Shown: in pieces, positions 1 through 8,395 of the stretch
Position numbering within the stretch: position 1 is the first letter of the stretch
Layout: each line of letters opens with the position of its first letter
DNA from: Comamonas testosteroni
GTDB lineage: Bacteria > Pseudomonadota > Gammaproteobacteria > Burkholderiales > Burkholderiaceae_C
Assembly: GCF_000761245.1 (NCBI RefSeq)
Contig: NZ_AWOR01000044.1
Span: 1 to 64,000 of the forward strand
Direction: 5' to 3'
DNA length: 64,000 bases
Program-made: the position numbers and the translations under genes
Notes under the pieces: model-generated
Seen by the model: only the letters and a program-made list of their open reading frames with translations
What the model was told of the DNA's origin: nothing
Database searches by the model: none

Positions 1-58
1 TCACGCGGACCTTCACGTTGTAGTCCACCACACGTTTGACGGGTACAAGGATTTTCAT
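1..58 (-). CDS. etfB: Electron transfer flavoprotein beta subunit, N-terminal fragment
   Basis: Only the first 19 codons lie in the window; the gene runs off the left edge. The N-terminus reads MKILVPVKRVVDYNVKVRV, which is the typical start of bacterial EtfB. EtfB with EtfA accepts electrons from acyl-CoA dehydrogenases and passes them to ETF-quinone oxidoreductase. An AGGAAAG-type ribosome site precedes the ATG. It follows the nitronate monooxygenase gene in the same direction, 122 bp away. This suits an operon that contains two acyl-CoA dehydrogenases, although ETF genes also serve the whole cell. Confidence 0.85.
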   Translation of the reverse strand, partial: MKILVPVKRVVDYNVKVRV

Positions 59-180
59 GAGAAAGCTCTTTCCTGGTTTTTGAAGTACGACCTACGCAAC
101 AAGGAACAAGGCAAGCTGCTTGCCATGGGGCGCAGCCCGTTGCCGCATCCTGTTTGCGTAAGTCCTGTGAAGATGGGCGG

Positions 181-1155
181 TCAGCGGGCCAGGCCTGCCA
201 GCCGCTCGTTGATCAGTGCATGGGCCTGCTCCATGATGCCGTCGATCAGCTGCGCAACCGTAGGCACATCGTGGATCAGGCCGGCGACCATGCCGCAGGA
301 CCAGACGCCCGCGTCCATGTCGCCGTCGTGCATGATGCGCGGATAGACGCCAGCCACCTCGGGCGCGATGTCGGCAAAGGTGACAGCCGCGCCCAGTTCG
401 CGCTCCTTTTGCAGCAGGCGCTCGGTGGCGGAGTTGGTCAGCACGCGTTCGGTGTTGCGCAGCGGGCGCATGACCAGACGGGTGTCCAGCTCGCTGGCCG
501 CGACGATGGACTGCTTGACGTTGGCGTGCACGGGTGCCTCTTTCGTGGCGATGAAGCGCGTGCCCATGTTGATGCCTTCGGCGCCCAGGGCCAGCGCGGC
601 CACCAGGGAGCGGCCGTCGGCCATGCCGCCCGAGGCGACAAAGGGAATCTTGAGTTCTTCGGCAGCGCGCGGCAGCAGGATGAAGTTGGGGATGTCGTCC
701 TCGCCCGGATGGCCGCCGCATTCGAAGCCGTCCACGCTGATGGCATCGCAGCCGATGGCCTCGGCCTTGAGCGCGTGGCGCACCGAGGTGCACTTGTGGA
801 TCACCTTGATGCCGGCTTCCTTGAGCGCGGGCAGCCATTTCTGCGGGTTGTTGCCGGCGGTCTCCACCACCTTGACGCCGCCTTCGATGATGGCCTTGAC
901 GTAGCCCGGGTAGTCGGGCGGGTTGACCGAGGGCAGAAACGTCAGGTTCACGCCAAAGGGCTTGTCGGTCATCTCGCGGCAGCGCGCGATCTCGCGCGCC
1001 AGCAGCTCGGGCGTACGCTGGGTCAGTCCCGTGATCAGCCCCAAGCCACCCGCGTTGGAGACGGCGGCGGCAAGCTCGGCCAGGCCCACATGGTGCATGC
1101 CCCCCTGGATGATGGGGTGCTCTATGCCAAAGAGTTCGGTGATGCGTGTCTTCAT
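181..1155 (-). CDS. Nitronate monooxygenase (2-nitropropane dioxygenase family)
   Basis: A 324-residue FMN-dependent TIM-barrel enzyme. It starts MKTRITELFGIEHPIIQGGM, the family N-terminus, and carries GGLGLITG, a CGGHPGEDD segment near residue 150 and VASGGMADGRS near residue 180 (phosphate/FMN binding). The family oxidises alkyl nitronates; many relatives have unknown or enoyl-reductase-like roles. I chose the ATG at 1155 rather than an in-frame one at 1176, because GGAG lies about 10 nt upstream and the family begins here. The stop of the upstream Bug gene is 7 nt before this ATG, so the two are probably co-transcribed. The true substrate in this acyl-CoA operon is unclear. Confidence 0.85.
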   Translation of the reverse strand: MKTRITELFGIEHPIIQGGMHHVGLAELAAAVSNAGGLGLITGLTQRTPELLAREIARCREMTDKPFGVNLTFLPSVNPPDYPGYVKAIIEGGVKVVETAGNNPQKWLPALKEAGIKVIHKCTSVRHALKAEAIGCDAISVDGFECGGHPGEDDIPNFILLPRAAEELKIPFVASGGMADGRSLVAALALGAEGINMGTRFIATKEAPVHANVKQSIVAASELDTRLVMRPLRNTERVLTNSATERLLQKERELGAAVTFADIAPEVAGVYPRIMHDGDMDAGVWSCGMVAGLIHDVPTVAQLIDGIMEQAHALINERLAGLAR

Positions 1156-1162
1156 GTCCGTG

Positions 1163-2176
1163 TTACTCCACTGCAATGCCCTTGTCGCGGATCAGTTGGC
1201 CCCAGCGCGTGTAGTCCTGCTGGATGCGCTGGCCCAGCTGGGCGGGATTCTGGAAGGCGGCGATGGCGCCGGCGTTGAGCAGCTTGCTCTGGACGTCCTT
1301 GTCGGCCAGTATCTGCTGGACTTCGGAGGCGATGCGCTCGATCACGGCCTTGGGCGTGCCCTTGGGCGCGAGCAGACCGCCCCAGGAAACGGCGTCATAG
1401 CCCTTGATGCCCTGCTCGGCAATGGTCTTGATGTCGGGCAGCATGCTCACGCGCTGGGGCGAGCCCACGGCGATGGCACGCAGCTTGCCGACCTGGATAT
1501 GAGGCAGCGCGGCCACGAGGTCGGCATACATGATGGGCACCTGGCCGCCGATGGTGTCGGTGATGGCGGGCACGCCGCCCTTGTAGGGCACATGCTGCAT
1601 GTCGAAGCCGGCCATCTGCTTGAGCAGCTCCATGCTCAGGTGGCCAAAGCTGCCGGCCCCCGAGCTGGTGTAGTTGAGCGGTGATTTCTGGGCCTTGGCG
1701 TGGGCAATCAGGCTCTTGAGATCGGTGACATCGGGCAGCAGCGCAGGGTTGACCACGATGACGATGGGCAGGTCATAGACCGTGGCCACGGGCGCGAAGT
1801 CCTTGACAGTGTCGTAGCCGGCCTTCTTGTACAGATGGGGTGCCAGCAGCGTGGGCGTGGCCAGCATCATCAGCGTGTAGCCGTCGGCCGGGCTCTTGGC
1901 GACCTGCACGGCCGCGATGGAGCCCGAGGCCCCGGGGCGGTTTTCCACGACCACGGTCTGCTTGAGGCGCTCGCTGAGCTTCTGTCCCACGATGCGCGAT
2001 GCCGTGTCGGTCGGGCCGCCCGCAGGGAAAGGCACGACCAGGCGCAGCATCTTGGCTGGCCAGTCGGTCTCGGCCAGCGCGCCGCCGGCCATGCCGGCCA
2101 GCAGCGGCGCGGCGGCCAGTGCCAGAACGGTGCGCCGGGTAGCGCGGGCTTGGGGTGCGGTATTGCGCGTGTCCAT
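1163..2176 (-). CDS. Bug-family tripartite tricarboxylate transporter substrate-binding protein
   Basis: A 337-residue periplasmic receptor of the Bug/TctC family. An arginine-rich N-terminus with an RR pair and a hydrophobic stretch ending in ALA near residue 35 is a signal peptide, possibly Tat. The mature part has the family signature LRLVVPFPAGGPTDTASRI and VVENRPGASG. Bug proteins bind carboxylates and other small anions. AGGAGA precedes the ATG. It lies between a second Bug gene and the nitronate monooxygenase. No TctA/TctB membrane subunits are nearby, so it is an orphan receptor, which is common in Burkholderiales. The ligand cannot be told from sequence, but context suggests an organic acid. 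Confidence 0.88.
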   Translation of the reverse strand: MDTRNTAPQARATRRTVLALAAAPLLAGMAGGALAETDWPAKMLRLVVPFPAGGPTDTASRIVGQKLSERLKQTVVVENRPGASGSIAAVQVAKSPADGYTLMMLATPTLLAPHLYKKAGYDTVKDFAPVATVYDLPIVIVVNPALLPDVTDLKSLIAHAKAQKSPLNYTSSGAGSFGHLSMELLKQMAGFDMQHVPYKGGVPAITDTIGGQVPIMYADLVAALPHIQVGKLRAIAVGSPQRVSMLPDIKTIAEQGIKGYDAVSWGGLLAPKGTPKAVIERIASEVQQILADKDVQSKLLNAGAIAAFQNPAQLGQRIQQDYTRWGQLIRDKGIAVE

Positions 2177-2308
2177 GAAGTCTCCTGTCTGGACTGTCTA
2201 AGCAGTCGTCGGTGGTGGCCCGCTACCGCAGGCCGTAAAAATCAGTCACTCAGTGATCCATGGCGCTGTGCGCAACCCCCAGCTCATGAAACCGGCGCAG
2301 CCCGACGC

Positions 2309-2407
2309 CAGGGACAGCGAGCAAGGGCCGCCCCGCCGCGAGGCTGTCGTCCCCCTCCCCCGCGTAGCGGGCAGAGAGGGGGAAGGCGCGAAGCGACTCA
2401 GGGGGTT
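2309..2407 (-). repeat. Post-stop GC-rich repeat, copy 1
   Basis: A roughly 100-bp element containing GAGCAAGGGCCGCC, a CCCCCTCC...GAGAGGGGG hairpin and the terminal word CAGGGGGT. It starts directly at the stop of the second Bug gene. On the minus strand it begins with CCCCCTGAG. The same element recurs six more times in the window. Confidence 0.85.
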
Positions 2408-3423
2408 CAATCAAGCCTTGCGCCAGCCTGCTCGACCAGCGCCTTCCAGACCGGCATATCGCGCTGGTAGTTCTCGCGGAAAGCCTGGGGACTGTTCATC
2501 ATGGGGATGAAGCCCGCGCCCGCGATGCGCTCCAGCACCTTGGCCTCCTTGATGATCTCGCGCAGGTGGCCGTAGAGCTGGTCCACGACCTCCTTGGGCA
2601 CGCCTGCGGGTGCGCCCATGGCCACCCAGCCGAAGATGGAGTAGGCGTCGTCATGCACGCCCTGCTCGTAAATGGTGGGCAGCTTGGGCAGGATGTCCAT
2701 GCGCTCCTTGCCGGTCACGCCGATGGCCTTGAGGCGTCCCGAGTCGATAAAGGGCTTGGTGTTGAGCGCGCTGGAAAAGCACAGCTGCAGCTGGCCGCCA
2801 ATCAGCTCCTGGATCATGGGAGCCTCGCCCTTGTAGGCCGCATGGTTCATGTCGGCGTCCATGGTCTTGCTCATATAGGCGCCGGCCAGATGGGCATACG
2901 AGCCCACGCCCCAGGAGCCATAGGACAGCTTGCCCTTGTTGGCCTTCACATAGGCCAGCAGCTCCTTCATATTGTTGGCCGGCACCGAGGGATGGACCAC
3001 CAGGGTGACGGGCGCCGCCGCGATCTGGCTGATCAGCGCGATGTCCTTTTGCGGGTTGTAGGGCAGCTTGGTGTAGAGGAACTGGTTGATCAGCATGGAG
3101 GTGCTGAGCGAGACCATCAGCGTATGGCCATCGGGCGCGGCCTTGGCCACGGCCTCGGTGCCGAGGATGCCGGCCGCGCCGCCGCGGTTGTCGACGACCA
3201 CGGGCTGGCCCAGGCGCTTGGCCAGAGCCTCGCCGATGGTGCGCGCGATGATGTCGGTGGCGCCGCCCGCGTTGAAGGGCACGACCACGCGGATGGGCTT
3301 TGCGGGCCAGGCCGGCTTGCCTGCCTGTGCGAGTGCGCTGCCGGCGCCCGTGGCAAGCAGGCTGCCGCCGCCGATGGCGGCCAGCCCTTGCAGAAGATCG
3401 CGGCGTGTGACTGGGATGCTCAT
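2407..3423 (-). CDS. Bug-family tripartite tricarboxylate transporter substrate-binding protein
   Basis: A 338-residue second Bug/TctC receptor. The N-terminus has a clear Tat-type motif, TRRDLLQG, followed by a glycine-rich hydrophobic segment ending ALAQ near residue 33. The mature protein has IRVVVPFNAGGATDIIART and VVDNRGGAAG, the family's ligand-binding loops. AGGAGA sits 6 nt before the ATG. It is clearly diverged from the neighbouring Bug protein rather than a recent duplicate. Two receptors in one catabolic operon suggest uptake of related carboxylates; ligand unknown. Confidence 0.88.
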   Translation of the reverse strand: MSIPVTRRDLLQGLAAIGGGSLLATGAGSALAQAGKPAWPAKPIRVVVPFNAGGATDIIARTIGEALAKRLGQPVVVDNRGGAAGILGTEAVAKAAPDGHTLMVSLSTSMLINQFLYTKLPYNPQKDIALISQIAAAPVTLVVHPSVPANNMKELLAYVKANKGKLSYGSWGVGSYAHLAGAYMSKTMDADMNHAAYKGEAPMIQELIGGQLQLCFSSALNTKPFIDSGRLKAIGVTGKERMDILPKLPTIYEQGVHDDAYSIFGWVAMGAPAGVPKEVVDQLYGHLREIIKEAKVLERIAGAGFIPMMNSPQAFRENYQRDMPVWKALVEQAGARLD

Positions 3424-3542
3424 GGTTTGTCTCCTATGAAGTCGCTGTCTTTATCTGCCGTCTTGCGCGGCCTTTAATCTTGCTTTTGAGTTATTTATGG
3501 CACTAGAAGATGTCCGCGGCCTGTGAGCCTGACACGGCCCAA

Positions 3543-3634
3543 CAGGGACACCGAGCAAGGGCCGCCCCCGCAGCGAGGGTGTCGTCCCCTCCCGCGAAGC
3601 GAGAGAGGGGAAGCCGCACAGCGGCTCAGGGGGT
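3543..3634 (-). repeat. Post-stop GC-rich repeat, copy 2
   Basis: The same element as at 2309-2407, here 3 bp after the stop of the CoA-transferase gene. It has the hairpin arms CCCTCCCGCG and CGAGAGAGGGG and the terminal word CAGGGGGTG. It fills most of the gap between the CoA-transferase and the Bug gene. Confidence 0.85.
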
Positions 3635-3637
3635 GCT

Positions 3638-4885
3638 TCATGAAGGTTCCTGGGGCAGCGTGAGAACGCCCTTGGCCTGCAGGTCCTGCAATTGCGCATC
3701 ATCGAGCGTGAGCAGACGCTGCAGCACTTCTCGCGTGCCCTCACCCAGCGTGGGCGGTGCATGGCGGATGGGCAGACGCTGGCCGTCCAGGCGGTAGGGC
3801 GGCGCGAACACGGGCGTGGTGCCGACCACGGGATGGGGCATGTCGCGCAGCAGGCCGCTGCGGCGCGTGCGCTCGCTGGTCAGGGCCTCGTGCAGACCGG
3901 CCACGCGGCCGCAGGGAATGCCGGCGGCCGTCAAACGCTCCAGCAGCAGATCGCGCGGGAAGCTGCCAATCAGCTCCTTGAGCATGGGCAGAAGCTCCAG
4001 CCGATTCTTGGCCCGGTTGACATTGGTGGAGAAGCGCTGGTCCTCGACGATGTCAGGGCGCAGCACGACCTGGCGGCAGAACTTGTCGAACTGGCTGTTG
4101 TTGCCCACGGCAATGATCAGCGGGCCGTCGGCCGCCTCGTACATGCCGTAGGGCACGATGGACGGGTGTGCGTTGCCGTAGCGCTCGGGGTCGTGGCCCA
4201 GCTGCAGGGCATCCAGGCCGTAGTAGCCAGTGACCGTGATGCCGCTGTCGTACAGCGCCATCTCTATGAGCCGGCCCTTGCCCGTGCGATCGCGGCGGAA
4301 CAAGGCGGCCAGCACGGCCTGGGCCGCATACATGCCGGTGACAAGATCCACCACGGCCACGCCGAATTTGAGCGGCGGCATGCCGGCATCGCCGTTGAGC
4401 GCCATCAGGCCCGCCTCGCCCTGGATCACCAGATCGTAGCCGGGACGCTTGGCCTCGGGGCCGCTGCTGTCGTAGCCAGCCACGGCGCAGTAGACCAGGT
4501 CGGGCTTGATGGCCTTGAGCTGCTCGTAGCCCAGGCCCAGCTTCTCGGCACCGCCGGTCTTGAAGTTGTGAATGAGCACGTCGAACTGGGGCAGCAGTTC
4601 ATGGAGGATCTTCACGCCCTCGGGCGTTTGCAGATCCAGCGTGATGGACCGCTTGTTGCGGTTCATGCTGTTGTAGTAGGTGGTCTCGGTCTTGCCGATC
4701 CGAATGCCCCAGTCACGCGTGTCGTCGCCGCGGCCCGGGTGCTCGACCTTGACCACCTCGGCGCCGAAGTCGGCCAGTACCATGCCGCACAGCGGCCCGG
4801 CGAAGACGCGGGACAGATCGAGTACTCGCACCCCCTCCAGCGGAAAGTCGATGTCCTGGTTCTGTTCTGTATTGCTGTCGGCCAT
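3638..4885 (-). CDS. CaiB/BaiF family (class III) CoA-transferase
   Basis: A 415-residue family III CoA-transferase, the usual length. It has GVRVLDLSRVFAGPLCGMVLADFGAEVVKVE at the N-terminus, the conserved nucleotide-binding start of the family. DDTRDWG follows, with NRNKRSITLDL near residue 80 and the YDLVIQGEAGLMALNG segment around residue 150, where the catalytic Asp lies. These enzymes move CoA from a donor thioester to a carboxylic acid without a free intermediate. In this operon it probably activates the acid substrate, in place of an ATP-dependent ligase. The ATG at 4885 has AAGGAGA upstream; the longer reading frame to 4987 lacks family sequence. Confidence 0.9.
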   Translation of the reverse strand: MADSNTEQNQDIDFPLEGVRVLDLSRVFAGPLCGMVLADFGAEVVKVEHPGRGDDTRDWGIRIGKTETTYYNSMNRNKRSITLDLQTPEGVKILHELLPQFDVLIHNFKTGGAEKLGLGYEQLKAIKPDLVYCAVAGYDSSGPEAKRPGYDLVIQGEAGLMALNGDAGMPPLKFGVAVVDLVTGMYAAQAVLAALFRRDRTGKGRLIEMALYDSGITVTGYYGLDALQLGHDPERYGNAHPSIVPYGMYEAADGPLIIAVGNNSQFDKFCRQVVLRPDIVEDQRFSTNVNRAKNRLELLPMLKELIGSFPRDLLLERLTAAGIPCGRVAGLHEALTSERTRRSGLLRDMPHPVVGTTPVFAPPYRLDGQRLPIRHAPPTLGEGTREVLQRLLTLDDAQLQDLQAKGVLTLPQEPS

Positions 4886-4925
4886 CTGCCTTGTCTCCTT
4901 GGAAAATCTTGGTTTCGTCGAGCGC

Positions 4926-5717
4926 TCACGCACGCAGTTTGGTGAAATCGGCGCTGCGCTTTTCGAGAAAGGCGGCAATGCCTTCACGGGACTCTTCGCT
5001 CCCCTGCGAGTGCACCATGTGCTGGGCTTCCAGCTCCAGTTGCTGCTCCAACGTATTGCGCGGTGCCTGGCGGCACAGGTCCTTGATCAAGGCCATGGCC
5101 TGGTCCGGGCCGGTCGCGATCTGCGCGGCCAGCGCCACGGCATCGGCCAGGGCCTGACCGGGCTCGGCCAGGCGGTTGACGGGGCCCAGAGCGTGCATGC
5201 GTTCGCCGCTGATGCGCTCGCCGCTCAGGCACAGCTCGGTCAATACCTGCCGCGAGACGAACTCGGCCAGAAAGGCCGTGGCGCCGCCGTCGGGCGTCAG
5301 CCCCACCTTCACATAGGCCACGGAGAACAAGCTGTCGCGGGCGGCCACCAGCATATCGCAAGCCAGGGCCAGCGACAGGCCCGCGCCCGCTGCCGCGCCT
5401 TCGACGGCGGCGATGACGGGTTTGGGGCAGTCGCGCACGGCGCGAATCAGGTCATGCAGGCCTTCGAGCTTTTCTCGGCGCTGCTCCACGGGCAGTTCGC
5501 GGCGCCCGGCCAGTTGGCGCAGATCGCCACCGGCGCAGAAATGACCGCCCTCGCCCGTGAGCACGACCGCGCCCACACTGGCATCGGCCGCAGCATCCGC
5601 CAGCGCGCTCGTGACGGCCGCGTAGAACGCGGGCGACAGCGCATTGCGCGCGGCCGGGTTGTTGTTGCTCAGCACCAGTACGGCACCTTCGCGGCGGATC
5701 AGCAAAGCGTCACTCAT
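4926..5717 (-). CDS. Enoyl-CoA hydratase/isomerase family protein
   Basis: A 263-residue crotonase-fold protein. It has FCAGGDLRQL near residue 65 (oxyanion hole) and AAVEGAAAGAGLSLALACDM around residue 105. The second region, SVAYVKVGLTPDGGATAFL, carries an Asp where classical hydratases have the second catalytic Glu. That pattern is common in PaaG-like hydratase-isomerases. GGAG precedes the ATG. It follows the acyl-CoA dehydrogenase gene by 47 bp. Likely role: hydration or double-bond shift of an unsaturated acyl-CoA made by the dehydrogenases. Confidence 0.85.
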   Translation of the reverse strand: MSDALLIRREGAVLVLSNNNPAARNALSPAFYAAVTSALADAAADASVGAVVLTGEGGHFCAGGDLRQLAGRRELPVEQRREKLEGLHDLIRAVRDCPKPVIAAVEGAAAGAGLSLALACDMLVAARDSLFSVAYVKVGLTPDGGATAFLAEFVSRQVLTELCLSGERISGERMHALGPVNRLAEPGQALADAVALAAQIATGPDQAMALIKDLCRQAPRNTLEQQLELEAQHMVHSQGSEESREGIAAFLEKRSADFTKLRA

Positions 5718-5764
5718 TGATGTTCTCCATGTCTAGCGAAACCGCAGCACCTCAGCCCCGAAGC

Positions 5765-6898
5765 TCAGGCCTGCGTCAAGGCCATGAAACGCGCCAGATG
5801 ATGGTCCTCGTCGCCAAACTGGTGGTCGATCATGATCAGTCGCTTGGCGTAATGCGCCAGCGGCAGCTCCCAGGTCATGCCGATGCCGCCATGCATCTGT
5901 ATGCTTTCCTCGGCCACCAGGGTCCCCACGGAGCCCACGGTGTACTTGGCGGCAGACAGCATCTTCTCGCGCTCGGTGCCCTGGGCGTTGTCGATGGCAT
6001 CGGCTGCATTGATGACGGTGGAGCGCACCTGCTCCACCTCCAGCAGCAGATCGGCCATGCGGTGCTGCAGCGCCTGGAAGCTGCCGATGGCCACGCCGAA
6101 CTGCTTGCGGGTCTGCAAATACTCCAGCGTGTTCTGCTTGGCCACATCCATGGCGCCCAGCGCCTCGGCAGCCAGCGCCAGCAGCGCAAAGCCCTGCACA
6201 TGCTCGAGCACGGCATGGCCCTGGCCCTCGGCGCCCAGCAGCGCATCCTCGGCCAGCTGCACGTTCTCGAAAGTCAGCTCGGCGGCGCGGCCGCCTTCCA
6301 TGCGGCTATAGCCACGCTTGGCAATGCCGGCGGCCTTGCCGTCGACCAGGAACAGGCTGATGCCGGCAGTATCGAACATGCCGCCTGCGGTGCGCGCCGA
6401 CACCAGCAGCAGATCGGCTTTTTCGCCAAAGGCGACCACGCTCTTGGCGCCGTTGAGCACCCAGCCCGTGGCGGTCCTGGCCGCCGTGGCCGTGACCTTG
6501 TTGAGCTCGTAGTGGCTGCCCGGCTCGTCGTGCGCCAGGGCAGCGATCACGCCGCCGGCGATGATGTCCTCCAGCTGGCGCTTTTGCGTATCGCTGCCGG
6601 CCGCAATCAGGGCCTGGCCCACGACCAGTGCACCCAGCAAGGGCTCGGCCACCAGGCCGCGGCCCAGCGACTCGAACACCACGCTGATGTCAAAGCCCGA
6701 TCCGCCAAATCCGCCCTCCTCTTCGGGGAACAGCGCGCCGATCGCGCCCAGCTCGGCAAATTGCGCATACAGCGCGGGGCTGTGACCTTCTGCGCCATAG
6801 GCCAAATGGTTGCGCTGCTCGATCCCGTACTGCTCAGAAACAAAGCGGTTCAGGCTGTCCGCCAGCATGCGGCGGTCTTCGGTGTGTGTGAAGTTCAT
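5765..6898 (-). CDS. Acyl-CoA dehydrogenase, PimD-like small subunit
   Basis: A 377-residue FAD flavoprotein of the acyl-CoA dehydrogenase family. It starts MNFTHTEDRRMLADSLNRFV and shows EEEGGFGGSGFD near residue 60, then DEPGSHYELNKVTATA around residue 130. The C-terminal QMHGGIGMTWELPLAHYAKRL is the family flavin/substrate signature. The sequence style matches the small subunit of pimeloyl-CoA dehydrogenase (PimD). The large-subunit-like partner is encoded just upstream at 7038-8237. Together they would oxidise an acyl-CoA, probably a dicarboxyl-CoA, passing electrons to ETF. Confidence 0.87.
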   Translation of the reverse strand: MNFTHTEDRRMLADSLNRFVSEQYGIEQRNHLAYGAEGHSPALYAQFAELGAIGALFPEEEGGFGGSGFDISVVFESLGRGLVAEPLLGALVVGQALIAAGSDTQKRQLEDIIAGGVIAALAHDEPGSHYELNKVTATAARTATGWVLNGAKSVVAFGEKADLLLVSARTAGGMFDTAGISLFLVDGKAAGIAKRGYSRMEGGRAAELTFENVQLAEDALLGAEGQGHAVLEHVQGFALLALAAEALGAMDVAKQNTLEYLQTRKQFGVAIGSFQALQHRMADLLLEVEQVRSTVINAADAIDNAQGTEREKMLSAAKYTVGSVGTLVAEESIQMHGGIGMTWELPLAHYAKRLIMIDHQFGDEDHHLARFMALTQA

Positions 6899-6956
6899 GA
6901 CAAATTCTCTCTACCCAATCGAACGAATCGGTGTCGCATGCCACCGCCCGGTTCGC

Positions 6957-7034
6957 CAGGGACGCCCAGCAAGGGCCGCCCCGCAGCGAGGGCGTCGTCC
7001 CCCCGGGGGGAAGGCGCGCAGCGACTCAGGGGGG
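6957..7034 (-). repeat. Post-stop GC-rich repeat, copy 3 (shortened)
   Basis: A shortened copy of the element. The central CCTCCCGCGAAGCG stem is missing, leaving CCCCCCGGGGGG. It ends 3 bp before the stop of the PimC-like dehydrogenase gene (in minus orientation it follows that stop). Confidence 0.8.
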
Positions 7035-7037
7035 ATT

Positions 7038-8237
7038 TCACAAGCCCAGAATCATCTTGGAGATGATGTTCTTCTGGATTTCGTTGGAGCCGCCGAAGAT
7101 CGACAGCTTGCGGTAGTTGAAGTAGTTGGCCGAGGCCGTGGCGGCTTCGTCGATGCCGCCCAGGGGCGCCTGGTCATAGCCTTCGTACTGGGCCTCGTCG
7201 ATATAGGGCACGGCATACACGCCCATGGCACGGCGGATCAGCGACAGGATTTCCTGGCGGATCTCGGTGCCGCGGATTTTCAGCATGGAGCTTTCGGCAC
7301 CGGGCACGCCGCCACCGGCCACGGCGGCGATCACGCGCAGATTGGTGGTCTTCATGTTCTCCAGGTCGATCTCGACGCGCGCCATGCGGGCCGCGAACAG
7401 CGGGTCCTGATTCAAAGGCTTGCCGTTCCTGTGCACCTTGGCGGCGATGACCTTGAGCTTGGCCAGGGCCGAGATGCAAAAGCCCACGCCCGCAATGCCG
7501 GTGCGCTCATAGGTCAGCAGATACTTGGCATAGGTCCAGCCCCGGTTTTCCTCGCCCACCAGATTCTCGACAGGCACCTTCACATCGGTGAAGAAGACTT
7601 CGTTGACTTCCTTGTCTCCGTCCAGCGTGCGGATGGGACGCAGCTCCACGCCGGGGCTGTTCATGTCCACCAGCAAAAAGCTGATGCCGGCCTGGGCCTT
7701 GGCCTCGCGGTTGGTGCGCACCAGGCAAAAAATCATATTGGCGTGCTGGCCCTGGGTGGTCCAGGTCTTCTGGCCGTTGACGATGTAGAAGTCTCCATCG
7801 CGCACGGCCGTGGTCTTCACCGAAGCCAGATCGGAGCCTGCGCCGGGCTCGGAATAGCCCTGGCACCACCAGTCCTGGCCGCTCAGAATGCGCGGCAGCC
7901 AGTACTTCTTTTGCTGCTCGTTGCCGTACTTGATCAGCACCGGCCCCAGCATGTTCACGCCAAAGGGCACGATGCGCGGGCCGCCGGCCAGGGCGCATTC
8001 GGTGTCGAAGATGAACTTCTCGACCGCTCCCCAGCCCGGACCGCCATGCTCCTGGGGCCAGTGATTCGCATACCAGCCGCGCTCGTTGAGGATGGCATGC
8101 CACTCGTCCTGATCGGCCTTGCTCAGACGCTGGCCGGCCTTGATCTTGAGCGAAATATGCTTGGGCAGCTTCTCCTTGAGAAAAGTCTGCACCTCGGCGC
8201 GAAACGCCTCTTCCTGGGGGGTGAATTGCAAATCCAT
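7038..8237 (-). CDS. Acyl-CoA dehydrogenase, PimC-like large subunit
   Basis: A 399-residue acyl-CoA dehydrogenase. It has EFCYSEP-type QGYSEPGAGSDLASVKTTA near residue 125, followed by TTQGQHANMIFCLVRT. The C-terminus reads IFGGSNEIQKNIISKMILGL, the family end motif. The start MDLQFTPQEEAFRAEVQTFL is typical of PimC-like dehydrogenases. I chose ATG 8237 because AGGA lies about 7 nt before it; two in-frame ATG/upstream codons up to 8336 lack support. It pairs with the small-subunit-like gene downstream. Confidence 0.88.
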   Translation of the reverse strand: MDLQFTPQEEAFRAEVQTFLKEKLPKHISLKIKAGQRLSKADQDEWHAILNERGWYANHWPQEHGGPGWGAVEKFIFDTECALAGGPRIVPFGVNMLGPVLIKYGNEQQKKYWLPRILSGQDWWCQGYSEPGAGSDLASVKTTAVRDGDFYIVNGQKTWTTQGQHANMIFCLVRTNREAKAQAGISFLLVDMNSPGVELRPIRTLDGDKEVNEVFFTDVKVPVENLVGEENRGWTYAKYLLTYERTGIAGVGFCISALAKLKVIAAKVHRNGKPLNQDPLFAARMARVEIDLENMKTTNLRVIAAVAGGGVPGAESSMLKIRGTEIRQEILSLIRRAMGVYAVPYIDEAQYEGYDQAPLGGIDEAATASANYFNYRKLSIFGGSNEIQKNIISKMILGL

Positions 8238-8304
8238 TGCTATTTCCTGGTAATCCATGGCGCAGCGCGCCTTTGCAGCCTCTGACACCGGCACGCTCTG
8301 AACC

Positions 8305-8393
8305 AGAGGCGCCGAGCAAGAGCCGTCTCGCAGCAAAGGCGTCGTCCCCCTCCCGAAGAGAGAGGGGGAAGCGGCGCCAGCCGCTCAGGGGGT
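8305..8393 (-). repeat. Post-stop GC-rich repeat, copy 4
   Basis: A diverged copy (GAGCAAGAGCCGTCTCGCAG in place of the usual run). It keeps the CCCCCTCCC...GAGAGGGGGA hairpin and the CAGGGGGTG end. It directly follows the thiolase stop codon in minus orientation. Confidence 0.8.
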
Positions 8394-8395
8394 GT